Shown piece after piece: positions 55,378-63,810 of a DNA stretch of 64,000 nucleotides. This stretch comes from Bradyrhizobium sp. C9. Lineage in GTDB: Bacteria > Pseudomonadota > Alphaproteobacteria > Rhizobiales > Xanthobacteraceae. The stretch covers positions 186,001 to 250,000 of the forward strand of contig NZ_NWTG01000003.1 in assembly GCF_002532045.1 (NCBI RefSeq), read 5' to 3'. Positions within the stretch are counted from its first letter, which is position 1. Each line of letters begins with the position of its first letter. The notes beneath the pieces were generated by a model. The model was not told the DNA's origin. It did not search any database and saw only the letters and a list, made by a program, of their open reading frames with translations. The position numbers and the translations under genes are program-made.

Positions 55378-57390
55378 TCAGACGTTACGCTGGAACCGGC
55401 CCGATAATTCGCCGAACCCTTCAATCAGGGCTTCGGTCCCGTCGGCTTCTGCCATCCGGGCCTGGATATCCTGCAACCATGCCAGATTGGCCTCGCTGGA
55501 GTCTTCAGCCAAGGCGGCTTCCGCATCTTTTCTTTCCCTAAGTAAGGCGTGGGTTTTCTGATGCAAGGCAACGAGTTGACGCCAGGTCGATAAAACATCC
55601 TCGCGCGCCGCGCCGATCTGCGCCCCCCACACCGCCTGGGTTGTGATCGCCCGCTCAACCCTTTGAAGTATCTGTGATAATCCGCTTGATTCGAGATCGG
55701 CGCGCATCTTCTCGGCCTGCTCCTCGACATCAGGAGAGTGGTGATGGTCGTGGGCAAAGGCCGCAATGATGGCAGCCCGCAGCTTGTGGGCCTCGGGATG
55801 GGCGAGCTCCAGGGCCGCCACCTCCTCGAGATGGTCGTGCAGCAGCCAGGGGTGATTGATCAGAGATTGCAGGATCAGCGCCTCTCGGCTCGAGATCGCG
55901 CTGCGCTGGCCGCGCATGATCGGGCTGTTGGCCAGTTGCTGGCTCGCGGCCTGATAGGGGCCCCGTGAAAACCCGGGGGTGGCGCCGCCCTTGACGCCGA
56001 ACCGGCCGCCCTGGCCCGGGCCGCGCGGGGCAAACTGGCGGGGTGATTCGCCGCCGCGTCCGCCGCCGAAATTGCCGCGGTTGCCGTAGCCGCCGCGGCC
56101 GTAACCGCCGCGTCCCCCGTCCGGGGCAAAATTGCGTTGCAGCCGCTCCTGCAAATCCTGCCGGTAATAGCGCCGCACCACCTCGTCGCGGATGCCATTG
56201 GTGAGCTCGCCGATCCGCGCCTCCAGCGCCGCGCGGCGCTCGGGGGTGTCGAAATTGCCGCCTTCGATCTCGCGCGACCAGATCATTTCGGCGAGCGGCC
56301 GCGCGGCGCCGATCACATCCTCGATCGCGCCGCGGCCGCCGGAGCGTGCGAGATCGTCGGGGTCCTGCCCTTCCGGCAGCAGCGCGATACGCAGGCTCTT
56401 TCCCGGCTTGAGCTGGGGCAAGGCAAGGTCGGCGGCGCGATAGGCGGCCTTCTTGCCGGCGCGGTCGCCATCGAAGCAGAGGACCGGCTCGTCCACCATC
56501 TTCCAGAGCATCGCCAGCTGGTTCTCGGTCAGCGCGGTGCCGAGCGGCGCGACGGCGCCGGGAAAGCCCGAGGTGACCATCGCGATGACGTCGACATAAC
56601 CCTCGACGACGATCAGCTGCGCGCCGTCATGCGCGGCCTGGCGCGCGGTGAACAGATTGTAGAGATTGTCGCCCTTGTGAAACAGCGGGGTTTCCGGCGA
56701 GTTCAGGTACTTGGCCGGAACGTCCTTCTCCAGCGCGCGGCCGCCGAACGCAATGACGCGGCCGCGGACATCCGTGATCGGGAACATGACGCGGTCGCGG
56801 AAGCGATCGAACGGCACCGGCTTGTCCTCGCCGGACACCAGCAGCCCGGCCTCCACCATATCCTCGGTCGAGACGCCTTGCGCGCCGAGATGCTCCTTCA
56901 GCGCAAAACGATCCGGCGGCGCATAGCCCATGCGGAACTGGAGCTGGGTCGCCGGCGAGATGCTGCGGTCGGCGAGATAGCCGCGTGCCTTGGCGCCGCC
57001 CCGCGAGGCCAGCGTGTCGGCGAAGAACTTCGTCGCCAGTTCCATCACGTCGTGCAGGGTGCGGCGATGCTGCTCGTGGCGCGCGGCATCGGGCGTCACG
57101 GCCGGCAGCGCGACACCCGCCATCGCGGCCAGACGTTCCACCGCCTCGGGGAAAGTCACGCCCTCGGTCTTCATCAGGAAGTCGAAGATGTTGCCGTTCA
57201 GCCCGGACGAGAAGTCGAACCAGGCCTGCTTCTGGTCGTTGACGAAGAACGAGGGCGTCTTCTCCTGCTGGAACGGCGACAGGCCCTTCCACTCCCGCCC
57301 GGCCTTCTTGAGCTTGACGCGCCTGCCCACGACTTCCGAGACCGGAAGTCGGGCGCGCAGCTCATCGAGGAATTCGGGCGTGAAACGCAT
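55378..57390 (-). CDS. dnaG: DNA primase DnaG
   Basis: The 670-residue primase starts MRFTPEFLDELRARLPVSEV. Its zinc-finger region lacks the metal ligands: where other primases have CPFH...CFGC, this reads GLSPFQQEKTPSFF (Ser38, Gln41) and WFDFSSGLNG (Asp59, Ser62). The TOPRIM core follows, with LIVVEGYVDVIAM and CFDGDRAGKKAA, and a Gly/Arg-rich linker (GRGGYGRGGYGNRGNFGG) before the helicase-binding C-terminus. It lays RNA primers for replication. rpoD follows after a 253-base gap. Confidence 0.96.
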   Translation of the reverse strand: MRFTPEFLDELRARLPVSEVVGRRVKLKKAGREWKGLSPFQQEKTPSFFVNDQKQAWFDFSSGLNGNIFDFLMKTEGVTFPEAVERLAAMAGVALPAVTPDAARHEQHRRTLHDVMELATKFFADTLASRGGAKARGYLADRSISPATQLQFRMGYAPPDRFALKEHLGAQGVSTEDMVEAGLLVSGEDKPVPFDRFRDRVMFPITDVRGRVIAFGGRALEKDVPAKYLNSPETPLFHKGDNLYNLFTARQAAHDGAQLIVVEGYVDVIAMVTSGFPGAVAPLGTALTENQLAMLWKMVDEPVLCFDGDRAGKKAAYRAADLALPQLKPGKSLRIALLPEGQDPDDLARSGGRGAIEDVIGAARPLAEMIWSREIEGGNFDTPERRAALEARIGELTNGIRDEVVRRYYRQDLQERLQRNFAPDGGRGGYGRGGYGNRGNFGGGRGGESPRQFAPRGPGQGGRFGVKGGATPGFSRGPYQAASQQLANSPIMRGQRSAISSREALILQSLINHPWLLHDHLEEVAALELAHPEAHKLRAAIIAAFAHDHHHSPDVEEQAEKMRADLESSGLSQILQRVERAITTQAVWGAQIGAAREDVLSTWRQLVALHQKTHALLRERKDAEAALAEDSSEANLAWLQDIQARMAEADGTEALIEGFGELSGRFQRNV

Positions 57391-57599
57391 CAGGGTGATT
57401 CAGGGCTCGGGCGACGAATCGCGGACAACCGGTTAGCCATATAGCGGCACGCCAGGGCATGCCGAACAATGTGGGGCTTTTCCGGGCTATTCACAGGCCT
57501 GGTCCGTCACGGCTCGTCGAGCGGGCTACCCCCGAATCCACGGTGGAGAGCCTGCACGGCGAGCTTGCCCCCTCCCCGCTTCCGGGATTGGATAGCGCC

Positions 57600-58154
57600 A
57601 TGTTCACGACATTCAGAGGCGGACAGAGCGGCGGCTGGCAGGTCACGTCCATCACGCGGGTGAAGGGCGAGACGCTGCCGAAGGTCGCGGCGCTGTCGAT
57701 CGTTGCGAGCGAGGCGATCGCGCTGCCGCTGCTGCCGGCGCAGACCTCCTGGCGGCTCGCCGGCGTCGCCAGCCATCTGCGCTACACCGACAAGGACGAG
57801 CGCGAGAAGCTTGCCGCCGTGCAGGCCGGGCTCGGCCGCAGCGAGGCGACGCATGCGGCGCTGATCCCGATCAGGAAATCCGTAGCGTGGTGGGAGCTGA
57901 CGCAGCCGGAGCGCCGCGAGATCTTCGAGGACAAGTCGCACCATATCGCCGGCACCTTGAAATTCCTCCCCGCCATCGCCCGCCAGCTGTTTCACGCCCG
58001 CGACCTCGGCATGCCCTTCGACTTCCTGACCTGGTTCGAATTCGCCCCTGAGCACGTCGCCCTGTTCGACGAGCTGGTCGGCATGCTGCGCGCGACCGAG
58101 GAATGGAGCTATGTCGAGCGTGAGGTCGACATTCGCGTCGAACGGGAAATCTGA
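57600..58154 (+). CDS. Short (dimeric-type) chlorite dismutase-family hemoprotein
   Basis: The 184-residue protein matches the short Cld of Nitrobacter type. IFEDKSHHIAGTL gives His115 as the likely heme ligand, and LPAIARQLFH gives Arg128 thirteen residues later, the same spacing as His114 and Arg127 of that enzyme (memory). FDFLTWFEFAPEH and EWSYVEREVDIRVER follow. Such enzymes can split chlorite to chloride and oxygen, though the natural role in non-perchlorate bacteria is unclear. The ATG at 57600 is preferred; the frame is open to 57459 and a GTG at 57543 is possible. It lies downstream of, and divergent from, dnaG. Confidence 0.88.
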   Translation: MFTTFRGGQSGGWQVTSITRVKGETLPKVAALSIVASEAIALPLLPAQTSWRLAGVASHLRYTDKDEREKLAAVQAGLGRSEATHAALIPIRKSVAWWELTQPERREIFEDKSHHIAGTLKFLPAIARQLFHARDLGMPFDFLTWFEFAPEHVALFDELVGMLRATEEWSYVEREVDIRVEREI

Positions 58155-58159
58155 AGCGG

Positions 58160-58212
58160 TCAGTGCTCGAGGAATTTTCCTGGCGCGATCCGTGGCACCT
58201 CGGCAACCGGCG
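58160..58212 (-). pseudogene. Duplicated 3' end of the gamma-glutamylcyclotransferase gene
   Basis: Seventeen codons and a stop on the minus strand read PVAEVPRIAPGKFLEH, close to the C-terminus of the cyclotransferase at 58424-58822 (PVTELPRIASGKFLEP). The two copies flank the small ORF 58224-58427 as an imperfect direct repeat of about 50 bases. It looks like a scar of insertion or unequal recombination. Confidence 0.7.
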
Positions 58213-58223
58213 GAGTTGGTCTG

Positions 58224-58427
58224 ATGAGAGCGTTCGTGCGCATCGCAATCATGGCGGCCATCTCGATCGTTGTGCTCACAATCTGTTTTGGTGGCCTCAA
58301 AGACTGGAACTCCTTCGAAGTGATCGGAAGCCTACTGGTCGTATTCTGGGGCATTCCGCTCTTCATCTTTTTTTCGATATGCCATCTTGTCTACAAGGCA
58401 TGTCGGCGTCCGAGCGCTAATGGCTAG
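58224..58427 (+). CDS. Small two-helix membrane protein
   Basis: The 67-residue protein has two hydrophobic stretches (FVRIAIMAAISIVVLTICFG and VIGSLLVVFWGIPLFIFFSI) and a short basic tail. GGAG sits eight bases before the ATG. It lies between the two copies of the cyclotransferase 3' end and overlaps the true one by four bases, in the opposite strand. Base composition is lower in GC than the neighbours, so it may be inserted DNA. No function is evident. Confidence 0.6.
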   Translation: MRAFVRIAIMAAISIVVLTICFGGLKDWNSFEVIGSLLVVFWGIPLFIFFSICHLVYKACRRPSANG

Positions 58428-58822
58428 GGCTCCAGAAACTTCCCTGACGCGATCCGCGGCAGCTCGGTGACCGGCCAGTTGTAGAGATAGGTCCACGCCT
58501 CGGTCACGCTACCGTCGGCGCGCGTGACCTTGAGCATTTCGCGGACATATTCGGTCGGCGGCGGAAAGCCTTCGCCGCAGGCCTCGTACATGTCGAATTC
58601 GCGCAGCATGGCCTCAGGCTCGCGCAAGCGGAACAATTCGCCGTGCACGATGTCGGCGGAATCGTCCGACACGACGAGGCCCGGATAGTGCTTCACGAGG
58701 TAAAGCCGGCCGCGGCACTGCGCGGGTCCGAGGAATTCGGCATTGCCCGCGAGCAGCTTCGCCATCGGATGGTCGAAGCCGCGCATCAGCGTGCCATAGA
58801 CGAAGAGAAGGTCGGAGATCAT
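58424..58822 (-). CDS. Gamma-glutamylcyclotransferase-family protein (GGCT/AIG2-like)
   Basis: The 132-residue protein starts ISDLLFVYGTLMRGFDHPMA, the substrate-binding YGTL loop. VHGELFRL and FDMYEACGEGFPPPTEYVRE follow, with the Glu that acts as acid/base in EACGEG. Family members turn gamma-glutamyl peptides into 5-oxoproline, or have related small-molecule roles. A fragment of its 3' end is duplicated at 58160-58212. Confidence 0.9.
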   Translation of the reverse strand: MISDLLFVYGTLMRGFDHPMAKLLAGNAEFLGPAQCRGRLYLVKHYPGLVVSDDSADIVHGELFRLREPEAMLREFDMYEACGEGFPPPTEYVREMLKVTRADGSVTEAWTYLYNWPVTELPRIASGKFLEP

Positions 58823-58833
58823 GTGTTTAACGA

Positions 58834-58914
58834 GTCATTCCGGGGCGATACGAAGTATCGAACCCGGAATCTCGAGATTCCGGGTCTGGTGCTGACGCAC
58901 CATCCCGGAATGAC
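58834..58914. repeat. Dispersed palindrome with GTCATTCCGG ends
   Basis: GTCATTCCGGGGCGATACGA and CATCCCGGAATGAC are inverted ends, with CCCGGAATCTCGAGATTCCGGG as a perfect palindrome inside. It is a typical intergenic element in Rhodopseudomonas- and Bradyrhizobium-like genomes, located between the cyclotransferase and the transglutaminase pair. Confidence 0.8.
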
Positions 58915-58932
58915 AGAAAAACCCGGGGGACG

Positions 58933-59742
58933 CTAGGCCACCACCTCATCGGTCACCACGACGAACTTCGTCAGCGTCATGCGGCCGAAGCTCGTGGTGA
59001 GCGCGACGTCGGCGGCGTCGCGGCCGGTCGCCATCAGGATGCGGCCGATCCGCGGCACATTGTGGCGGGCATCGAAAGTGTACCACTGGCCCGACAGATA
59101 GACCTCGAACCAGCCGGAGAAATCCATCGGCGCGGCATCCGGCGGCACGCCGATGTCGCCGAGATAGCCGGTGCAGTAGCGCGCCGGAATGCCCATGCAG
59201 CGGCAGAAGGTGAGCGCCAGATGCGCGAAGTCGCGGCAGACGCCGGCGCGGCCTTCATAGACGTCGTGCGCCGACTTCATGTGATGGGCGTGCTCGTAGC
59301 CGAACGTCACGTGATGGTGCACGAAATCGGTGATCGCCTGCACCCGCGCCCAGCCCTGCGGCGTGTTGCCGAACAGCGACCATGCGATGTCGGTCAGCTT
59401 GTCGGTCTCGCAATAGCGGCTCGGCATCAGGTAGAGCAGCATATCGTCAGGCAATTGCTCGATCGGAACCTGCTGCGCTGCCGGGTTGACGACGTCAGCC
59501 AATCCGGAATCCCGCACCAGCGCGCTGCCGCGGAAGGTGACGCCACCGCTAGGCGCCACCAGACGCCCGCAGACATTGCCGAAGCCGTCGCGATAGAGCC
59601 CGATCGGAACATCCGGCTCGGCCGAGATGCTCTCGGTGCCGACGATGTCGGCGAAGCGCGACGGATGGATCGACAGCATGATCACCATCGGGGTCGGCTG
59701 CGGAGCCGTGTAGGTGATCTCGAAGCCGACCTTGATCTGCAT
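58933..59742 (-). CDS. Transglutaminase-like cysteine-protease-fold protein
   Basis: The 269-residue protein has a beta-sandwich N-terminus (FEITYTAPQPTPMVIMLSIH) and the transglutaminase core: GRAGVCRDFAHLALTFCRCM (catalytic Cys), PARYCTGYLG, and WYTFDARHNVPRIGRI with the catalytic His and Asp. Bacterial members are often peptidases or amidases. The gene is two bases downstream of another transglutaminase gene, so the two are co-transcribed. Confidence 0.9.
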   Translation of the reverse strand: MQIKVGFEITYTAPQPTPMVIMLSIHPSRFADIVGTESISAEPDVPIGLYRDGFGNVCGRLVAPSGGVTFRGSALVRDSGLADVVNPAAQQVPIEQLPDDMLLYLMPSRYCETDKLTDIAWSLFGNTPQGWARVQAITDFVHHHVTFGYEHAHHMKSAHDVYEGRAGVCRDFAHLALTFCRCMGIPARYCTGYLGDIGVPPDAAPMDFSGWFEVYLSGQWYTFDARHNVPRIGRILMATGRDAADVALTTSFGRMTLTKFVVVTDEVVA

Positions 59743-59744
59743 CG

Positions 59745-60647
59745 TCAGGCCGTCTCCCGCTCCGCCGCGCTCTCGCCGACCGAGACGACCTTGATGTCGA
59801 CATCCATGGCGAGATACGCATCAGCGGCGCCGAGATAGACGCCGTGCAGCGGCACCGCCTGACGCGGATCGCGCGCCACCGCGACGCGGATCAGGTCGCG
59901 CGTGCCGACGATGCCGTTGGTCGGATCGAACTCGATCCAGCCCGCGCTCGGCAGATAGACCTGCACCCAGGCATGGGTCGAGCCGCCGCCGACATAACCA
60001 TGCGCGCTGCCGGGGGGCATCGCGAGATAGCCGGAGACGAAGCGCGCAGCGATGCCGAGCCGGCGCAGCGCTTCGATCATGAACAGCGCATAGTCGCGGC
60101 AGGTGCCGGACTTCGTCCGCAGCGTATCGAGCGGATGCTGGGTACCCTGCTCGTACCGCTTGCGATAGCTGAATGCCTCGCGAATGCCATGCGTCATGTC
60201 GCTCAGGATCTTGAAGGTCAGTGTCGGCGCCTCGACGTCGAGGAAGCGCCGTGCCCAGGCCGACAGCTCGCCGTTCGGATCGCCATATTGCGGCGTGATG
60301 AACTGCTGCAGATCGGGGAATTCCTCATCGTCGTAGAGGAACGGATAGAAGTAGGCGGCGTCGTCAGGCGTCAGCGCGAACGTATCCGCCGCATTGTGTT
60401 CCACCGTCGCCGTCGAGACAAAGGACAGCGTGTCGGCGCGCTCGTCGAAGGTGGCGATCGCGACGCTGTTGCCGAATACGTCGTGAATCCAGCGCAGCGA
60501 CATCGGCTGCGGGTCGATCACAAGTGCGCTGTCGAGCACGCGCAGATCATGGCCGTCGCGGGGGCGCAGCATGATGCGGTGTTCGCCGAACGCCACCGGG
60601 CGCGCATAGCGATAAACGGTCTTGTGATGGATAGTCAGGAGCGGCAT
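59745..60647 (-). CDS. Transglutaminase-like protein with bacterial N-terminal domain
   Basis: The 300-residue protein starts MPLLTIHHKTVYRYARPVAF, the bacterial transglutaminase N-terminal domain, and has a catalytic core with KSGTCRDYALFMIEALRRLG (Cys), STHAWVQVYLPSAGWIEFDP (His and Asp). The ATG at 60647 is preferred over a TTG two codons earlier. It is the first of two adjacent transglutaminase genes; in other genomes such genes accompany alpha-E and circularly-permuted ATP-grasp proteins, which are not visible here. Confidence 0.9.
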   Translation of the reverse strand: MPLLTIHHKTVYRYARPVAFGEHRIMLRPRDGHDLRVLDSALVIDPQPMSLRWIHDVFGNSVAIATFDERADTLSFVSTATVEHNAADTFALTPDDAAYFYPFLYDDEEFPDLQQFITPQYGDPNGELSAWARRFLDVEAPTLTFKILSDMTHGIREAFSYRKRYEQGTQHPLDTLRTKSGTCRDYALFMIEALRRLGIAARFVSGYLAMPPGSAHGYVGGGSTHAWVQVYLPSAGWIEFDPTNGIVGTRDLIRVAVARDPRQAVPLHGVYLGAADAYLAMDVDIKVVSVGESAAERETA

Positions 60648-60750
60648 CTTCAAACAATCATCGTGATTTCGGATCGCTTAATCTATAGAGAAAGCTGCTC
60701 GATTCCAGACCAGCATGCCGCTTGAATAGGCAAAGTTGAGGAAAAGGCCC

Positions 60751-61548
60751 TTGAATTACGGCGGTGGCCCATCGTTCCTGCTCGCAAGCACCGACGCTTC
60801 ACCGGTTCTTGAACACAATTCCGATGGCAGCTCGCCGTTCCTGTTCACCTGCGATCATTACGGCAGGCTGATTCCCTCGCCGCTCGGCGACCTCGGCCTG
60901 CCTGAAAGCGAGCTCGTCCGGCATATCGCCTGGGACATCGGCATCGCCGGCGTTGCAACTCAGCTCTCCGACCTGCTCGGCGCACATCTGATCGCGCAGC
61001 GCTACTCGCGGCTCGTGATCGACTGCAATCGTCCGCCGCATGTCGCAAGCTCGGTTCCGTTGATCAGCGAAGCCACCACCGTTCCCGGCAATGAAGGCCT
61101 GTCGCGCGAAGCCGCCGAGTTGCGCCGCGCGCAGATCTTCGATCCCTATCATCAGCGCATCGACGCGATCATCGACGCGCGTGCGCATCGGGGCATGCCG
61201 ACGGTGCTGGTGTCGCTGCACAGCTTCACGCCGGTTTATGCCGGCATCGCGCGTCCCTGGCACATCGGCACGCTCTATCACCGCGACACGATGCTGCCGC
61301 CGCTGCTGCTGAAGCATCTGCGCAGCGAGGGCGATCTCGTGGTCGGCGACAACGAGCCCTATGCAGTCAGCGACGAGACCGACTACACGATCCCCGTGCA
61401 TGGCGAGAAGCGCGGCCTGATGAATTCCGGCATCGAGATCCGCCAGGACCTGATCTCCGACCCGGCCGGAGAGACCGCATGGGCCGAGCGGCTGGCGCGC
61501 ATCCTCGGCGAGATCGAGGCGACGCTGCGCAAGGAAGCACTGATCTAG
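60751..61548 (+). CDS. N-formylglutamate amidohydrolase-family protein
   Basis: The product (265 residues from the TTG at 60751) has PFLFTCDHYGRLIPSPLGDL and RHIAWDIGIAGVATQL. RLVIDCNRPPHVASSVPLIS and TVLVSLHSFTPVYAGIARPW follow, with the metal-binding His and Asp/Glu residues of HutG-type amidohydrolases. The TTG at 60751 is chosen because GAGGAAAAGG precedes it; a TTG at 60736 is the longer option. The family hydrolyses formyl-glutamate from histidine breakdown, but many members act on other amides, and no hut genes are near. Confidence 0.88.
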   Translation: MNYGGGPSFLLASTDASPVLEHNSDGSSPFLFTCDHYGRLIPSPLGDLGLPESELVRHIAWDIGIAGVATQLSDLLGAHLIAQRYSRLVIDCNRPPHVASSVPLISEATTVPGNEGLSREAAELRRAQIFDPYHQRIDAIIDARAHRGMPTVLVSLHSFTPVYAGIARPWHIGTLYHRDTMLPPLLLKHLRSEGDLVVGDNEPYAVSDETDYTIPVHGEKRGLMNSGIEIRQDLISDPAGETAWAERLARILGEIEATLRKEALI

Positions 61549-61595
61549 GATTTCAGGGCGCAGCTAGGGCGCTTCCCCAACGTTGCGAGGTTCCT

Positions 61596-61976
61596 ATGAG
61601 TTATGACTTGATGGTGTTCGAGCCATCCGTCGCCCCGGAAGAAAGAAAGAGCTTTCTTGAGTGGTACGGGCAACAGACAAAATGGTCTGAGGGCCATAGT
61701 TACAACGATCCAAGCGTGTCGACACCTTCACTTCAGGCTTATTTCCAAGACATAATAAAAGTTTTCCCCGCGATGAACGGACCATTCCGATCTGACGATT
61801 TTGACGACCCCAAAGTCACCGATCATTGCGTGGGGCGACATGTAATCTATTCCGCATTTACATGGTCGTGTGCAGAGCAAGCGTACAGCGTTGTACGACA
61901 GCTGGCTGCGAAACATCGAATAGGGTTCTTCGATGTGAGCGCGGAAAATGGCGATATCATCTTGCCAGCCGAATAA
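61596..61976 (+). CDS. Hypothetical protein of lower GC
   Basis: The 126-residue protein starts MSYDLMVFEPSVAPEERKSF and has WYGQQTKWSEGHSYNDP, then VFPAMNGPFRSD and FFDVSAENGDIILPAE. It is a soluble alpha/beta protein. Its DNA is clearly more AT-rich than its neighbours, so it is probably imported. Proteins starting MSYDLMVF occur as immunity-like or hypothetical proteins, but I cannot assign a role. Confidence 0.65.
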   Translation: MSYDLMVFEPSVAPEERKSFLEWYGQQTKWSEGHSYNDPSVSTPSLQAYFQDIIKVFPAMNGPFRSDDFDDPKVTDHCVGRHVIYSAFTWSCAEQAYSVVRQLAAKHRIGFFDVSAENGDIILPAE

Positions 61977-62061
61977 CGGCTCGTGACCGCCTGTTCGATT
62001 GCCATTCCGAATTCTGCCGCATCTCCGCGGTTGAGACACCGCAGGGATGCGCATATTCCGA

Positions 62062-62244
62062 TCAATTCGGCCGGCGCCGCCAGAGGAAGAGCAGGTAGAG
62101 CAACACGGGCAGGCCGAGCGCCACCCAGGAGACGGCATCCCACCAGCCGTCGCCGACCAGCGCGCTGATCAATCCCACCGTGCTCACGATCGCGATCACG
62201 AGCGGGGCGGCGAAGATCCGGGTCAATGAACGATGTGCGACCAT
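62062..62244 (-). CDS. Small two-helix membrane protein, partner of the PepSY gene
   Basis: The 60-residue protein has two membrane helices (IFAAPLVIAIVSTVGLISAL and AVSWVALGLPVLLYLLFLW) with a basic end. It follows the PepSY gene by seven bases on the same strand, so both are one operon. It may be an accessory membrane subunit. Confidence 0.75.
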   Translation of the reverse strand: MVAHRSLTRIFAAPLVIAIVSTVGLISALVGDGWWDAVSWVALGLPVLLYLLFLWRRRPN

Positions 62245-62251
62245 GCTGATG

Positions 62252-63415
62252 TCACGACGTGAGCGCGGGGTTGTCGATCGAGGCGGCGTTGGCGATGGCG
62301 CGCTCCACGCTCACGCCCGCCTTGCGCCGGCGCAGCCACAGATACACGCCGGTGACCAGGATGAAGACGGTGAGGATGTCGAGCAGCGCCCAGACGATCT
62401 TGAGCGGCATGCCGCCGTAATCGCCGAAATGCAGCGGCTGCGAGACGTAGAGCGTCGACACATACCAGGGCATATCGCGGCTGTCGGTCAGCGTGCCCGT
62501 TTCCGCATCGATCAGCGCGGGCTTCAGCAGCCGCGAAGTCAGCGGCGTGTCGCCGTGCAGGAACACCGCGTAGTGGCTCTTGCTGCTGAACAGGGTTCCC
62601 GGGAACGCGACGAAGCTCGGCGTCATGCCGGGCGCCGCGTGCCGGGCCACTTCAACCGCGCCGTTCAGCGAGGTCAGCTTCGTCGGCACCGGCCGGTCCT
62701 TGTACTGCGCGGTCATCTCGGCAAGCTGGCCGAACTGCCACATCTTGAGCACGAGGTCGGCCCAGGTGTTGATGACGCCGGTAAAGCCGACCACCAGCGT
62801 CCAGGCGACGAGCAGGATACCGGCGAGATTGTGCACGTCGAGCCAGCGCACGACGCGGGTCCGCTGCGCGCGATAGGCGCCGAACCGAAGCTTTCGCATC
62901 GACGGCGCGTAGACCACGATGCCGGAGATGATCGCGACGCAGAACAGGATCCCCATCAATCCGAGGAACAGTTTTCCGGGAAGCCCTGCGAACATGTCGG
63001 TGTGCAGCTTCAGCATGATGTAGGTGAAGCGGCCGGTCACGTCGGGGGAATCGAGATAGGCGCCGGTATGCGTATCCATCCGGATCAGGAGATTGTTGGT
63101 CGGATCGGCGTCGATCGTCGGGCCGACGCTGACCCAGATCGCGCCGGGCTCGTCGCGATCCCAGATCAGGAAATGCGGCACCTTACCCGGCGCGTGCGCG
63201 AGCGCGTTGGTGAGCAGATGATCCAGATTGGCCGGCGGCGTGCCTGCGGGCACCTCGGCCGGCTTGACCGAACTGTGCAGGAGATCGTCGATCTCGTCGT
63301 GGAAGATCAGCGGCAGGCCGGTGATGCACAATAACAGCATGAACAGGGTGCAGATCAGGCTGGTCCATTTGTGGACGGCGCCCCACCGCCGCAGGGATTT
63401 GGTCGTCGCAGTCAA
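62252..63415 (-). CDS. PepSY-associated membrane protein
   Basis: The 387-residue protein has an N-terminal membrane helix with a leading HKWTSL (the PepSY-TM start). TYIMLKLHTDMFAGLPGKLF, IVVYAPSMRKLRFG, WLDVHNLAGILLVAWTLVVG and C-terminal helices follow. Conserved His residues in the membrane suggest heme or metal binding, as in the iron-uptake-linked PepSY-TM proteins. The start codon is TTG at 63415. A ferric reductase-like or regulatory role is inferred, not shown. Confidence 0.88.
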   Translation of the reverse strand: MTATTKSLRRWGAVHKWTSLICTLFMLLLCITGLPLIFHDEIDDLLHSSVKPAEVPAGTPPANLDHLLTNALAHAPGKVPHFLIWDRDEPGAIWVSVGPTIDADPTNNLLIRMDTHTGAYLDSPDVTGRFTYIMLKLHTDMFAGLPGKLFLGLMGILFCVAIISGIVVYAPSMRKLRFGAYRAQRTRVVRWLDVHNLAGILLVAWTLVVGFTGVINTWADLVLKMWQFGQLAEMTAQYKDRPVPTKLTSLNGAVEVARHAAPGMTPSFVAFPGTLFSSKSHYAVFLHGDTPLTSRLLKPALIDAETGTLTDSRDMPWYVSTLYVSQPLHFGDYGGMPLKIVWALLDILTVFILVTGVYLWLRRRKAGVSVERAIANAASIDNPALTS

Positions 63416-63624
63416 CTTCGCTACCTAATTTCGGGAGTCTCCATTCCCGTCGTCACTATCACGATGAGAGATGCGAGCAGTCGCGCAGCGATTAGAACCC
63501 ATCCAGTGTTGGACTTATCGTTGATCGTGTTGCGCTCTCGCAACGAGCGCGTCCGGGACCTGCGACGATGCGTCCGGCTTGCAGCGCAATCCTTTAGGAT
63601 CGTTCTAAATCTGGATTGCCGCGC

Positions 63625-63801
63625 TCAACCCGCTGACCCGGCGTGGACAGGATGCTTCGCACGCCATTTGGGGCCCGGCCCGCGCATGTAGTGCTGCTCG
63701 GGCCGGTAGGGATCGCACATTCGCTCGATCAAATTCTGCCAGCCGGTCGTGATCGCATTCAGACCGCGGCGCAGAGGTAGCAATGACAGCAGCGACGACA
63801 T
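63625..63801 (-). CDS. Small hypothetical protein
   Basis: A 58-residue product from the ATG at 63801 to a TGA at 63625, starting MSSLLSLLPLRRGLNAITTG and continuing WQNLIERMCDPYRPEQHY with a Gly/Pro-rich end. It is coding-like, with a Trp and several aromatic residues. Function is not known; I recall similar small proteins in Bradyrhizobium. Its ATG lies about 10 bases after the next gene's stop codon. Confidence 0.6.
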   Translation of the reverse strand: MSSLLSLLPLRRGLNAITTGWQNLIERMCDPYRPEQHYMRGPGPKWRAKHPVHAGSAG

Positions 63802-63810
63802 GGCTCGCTC

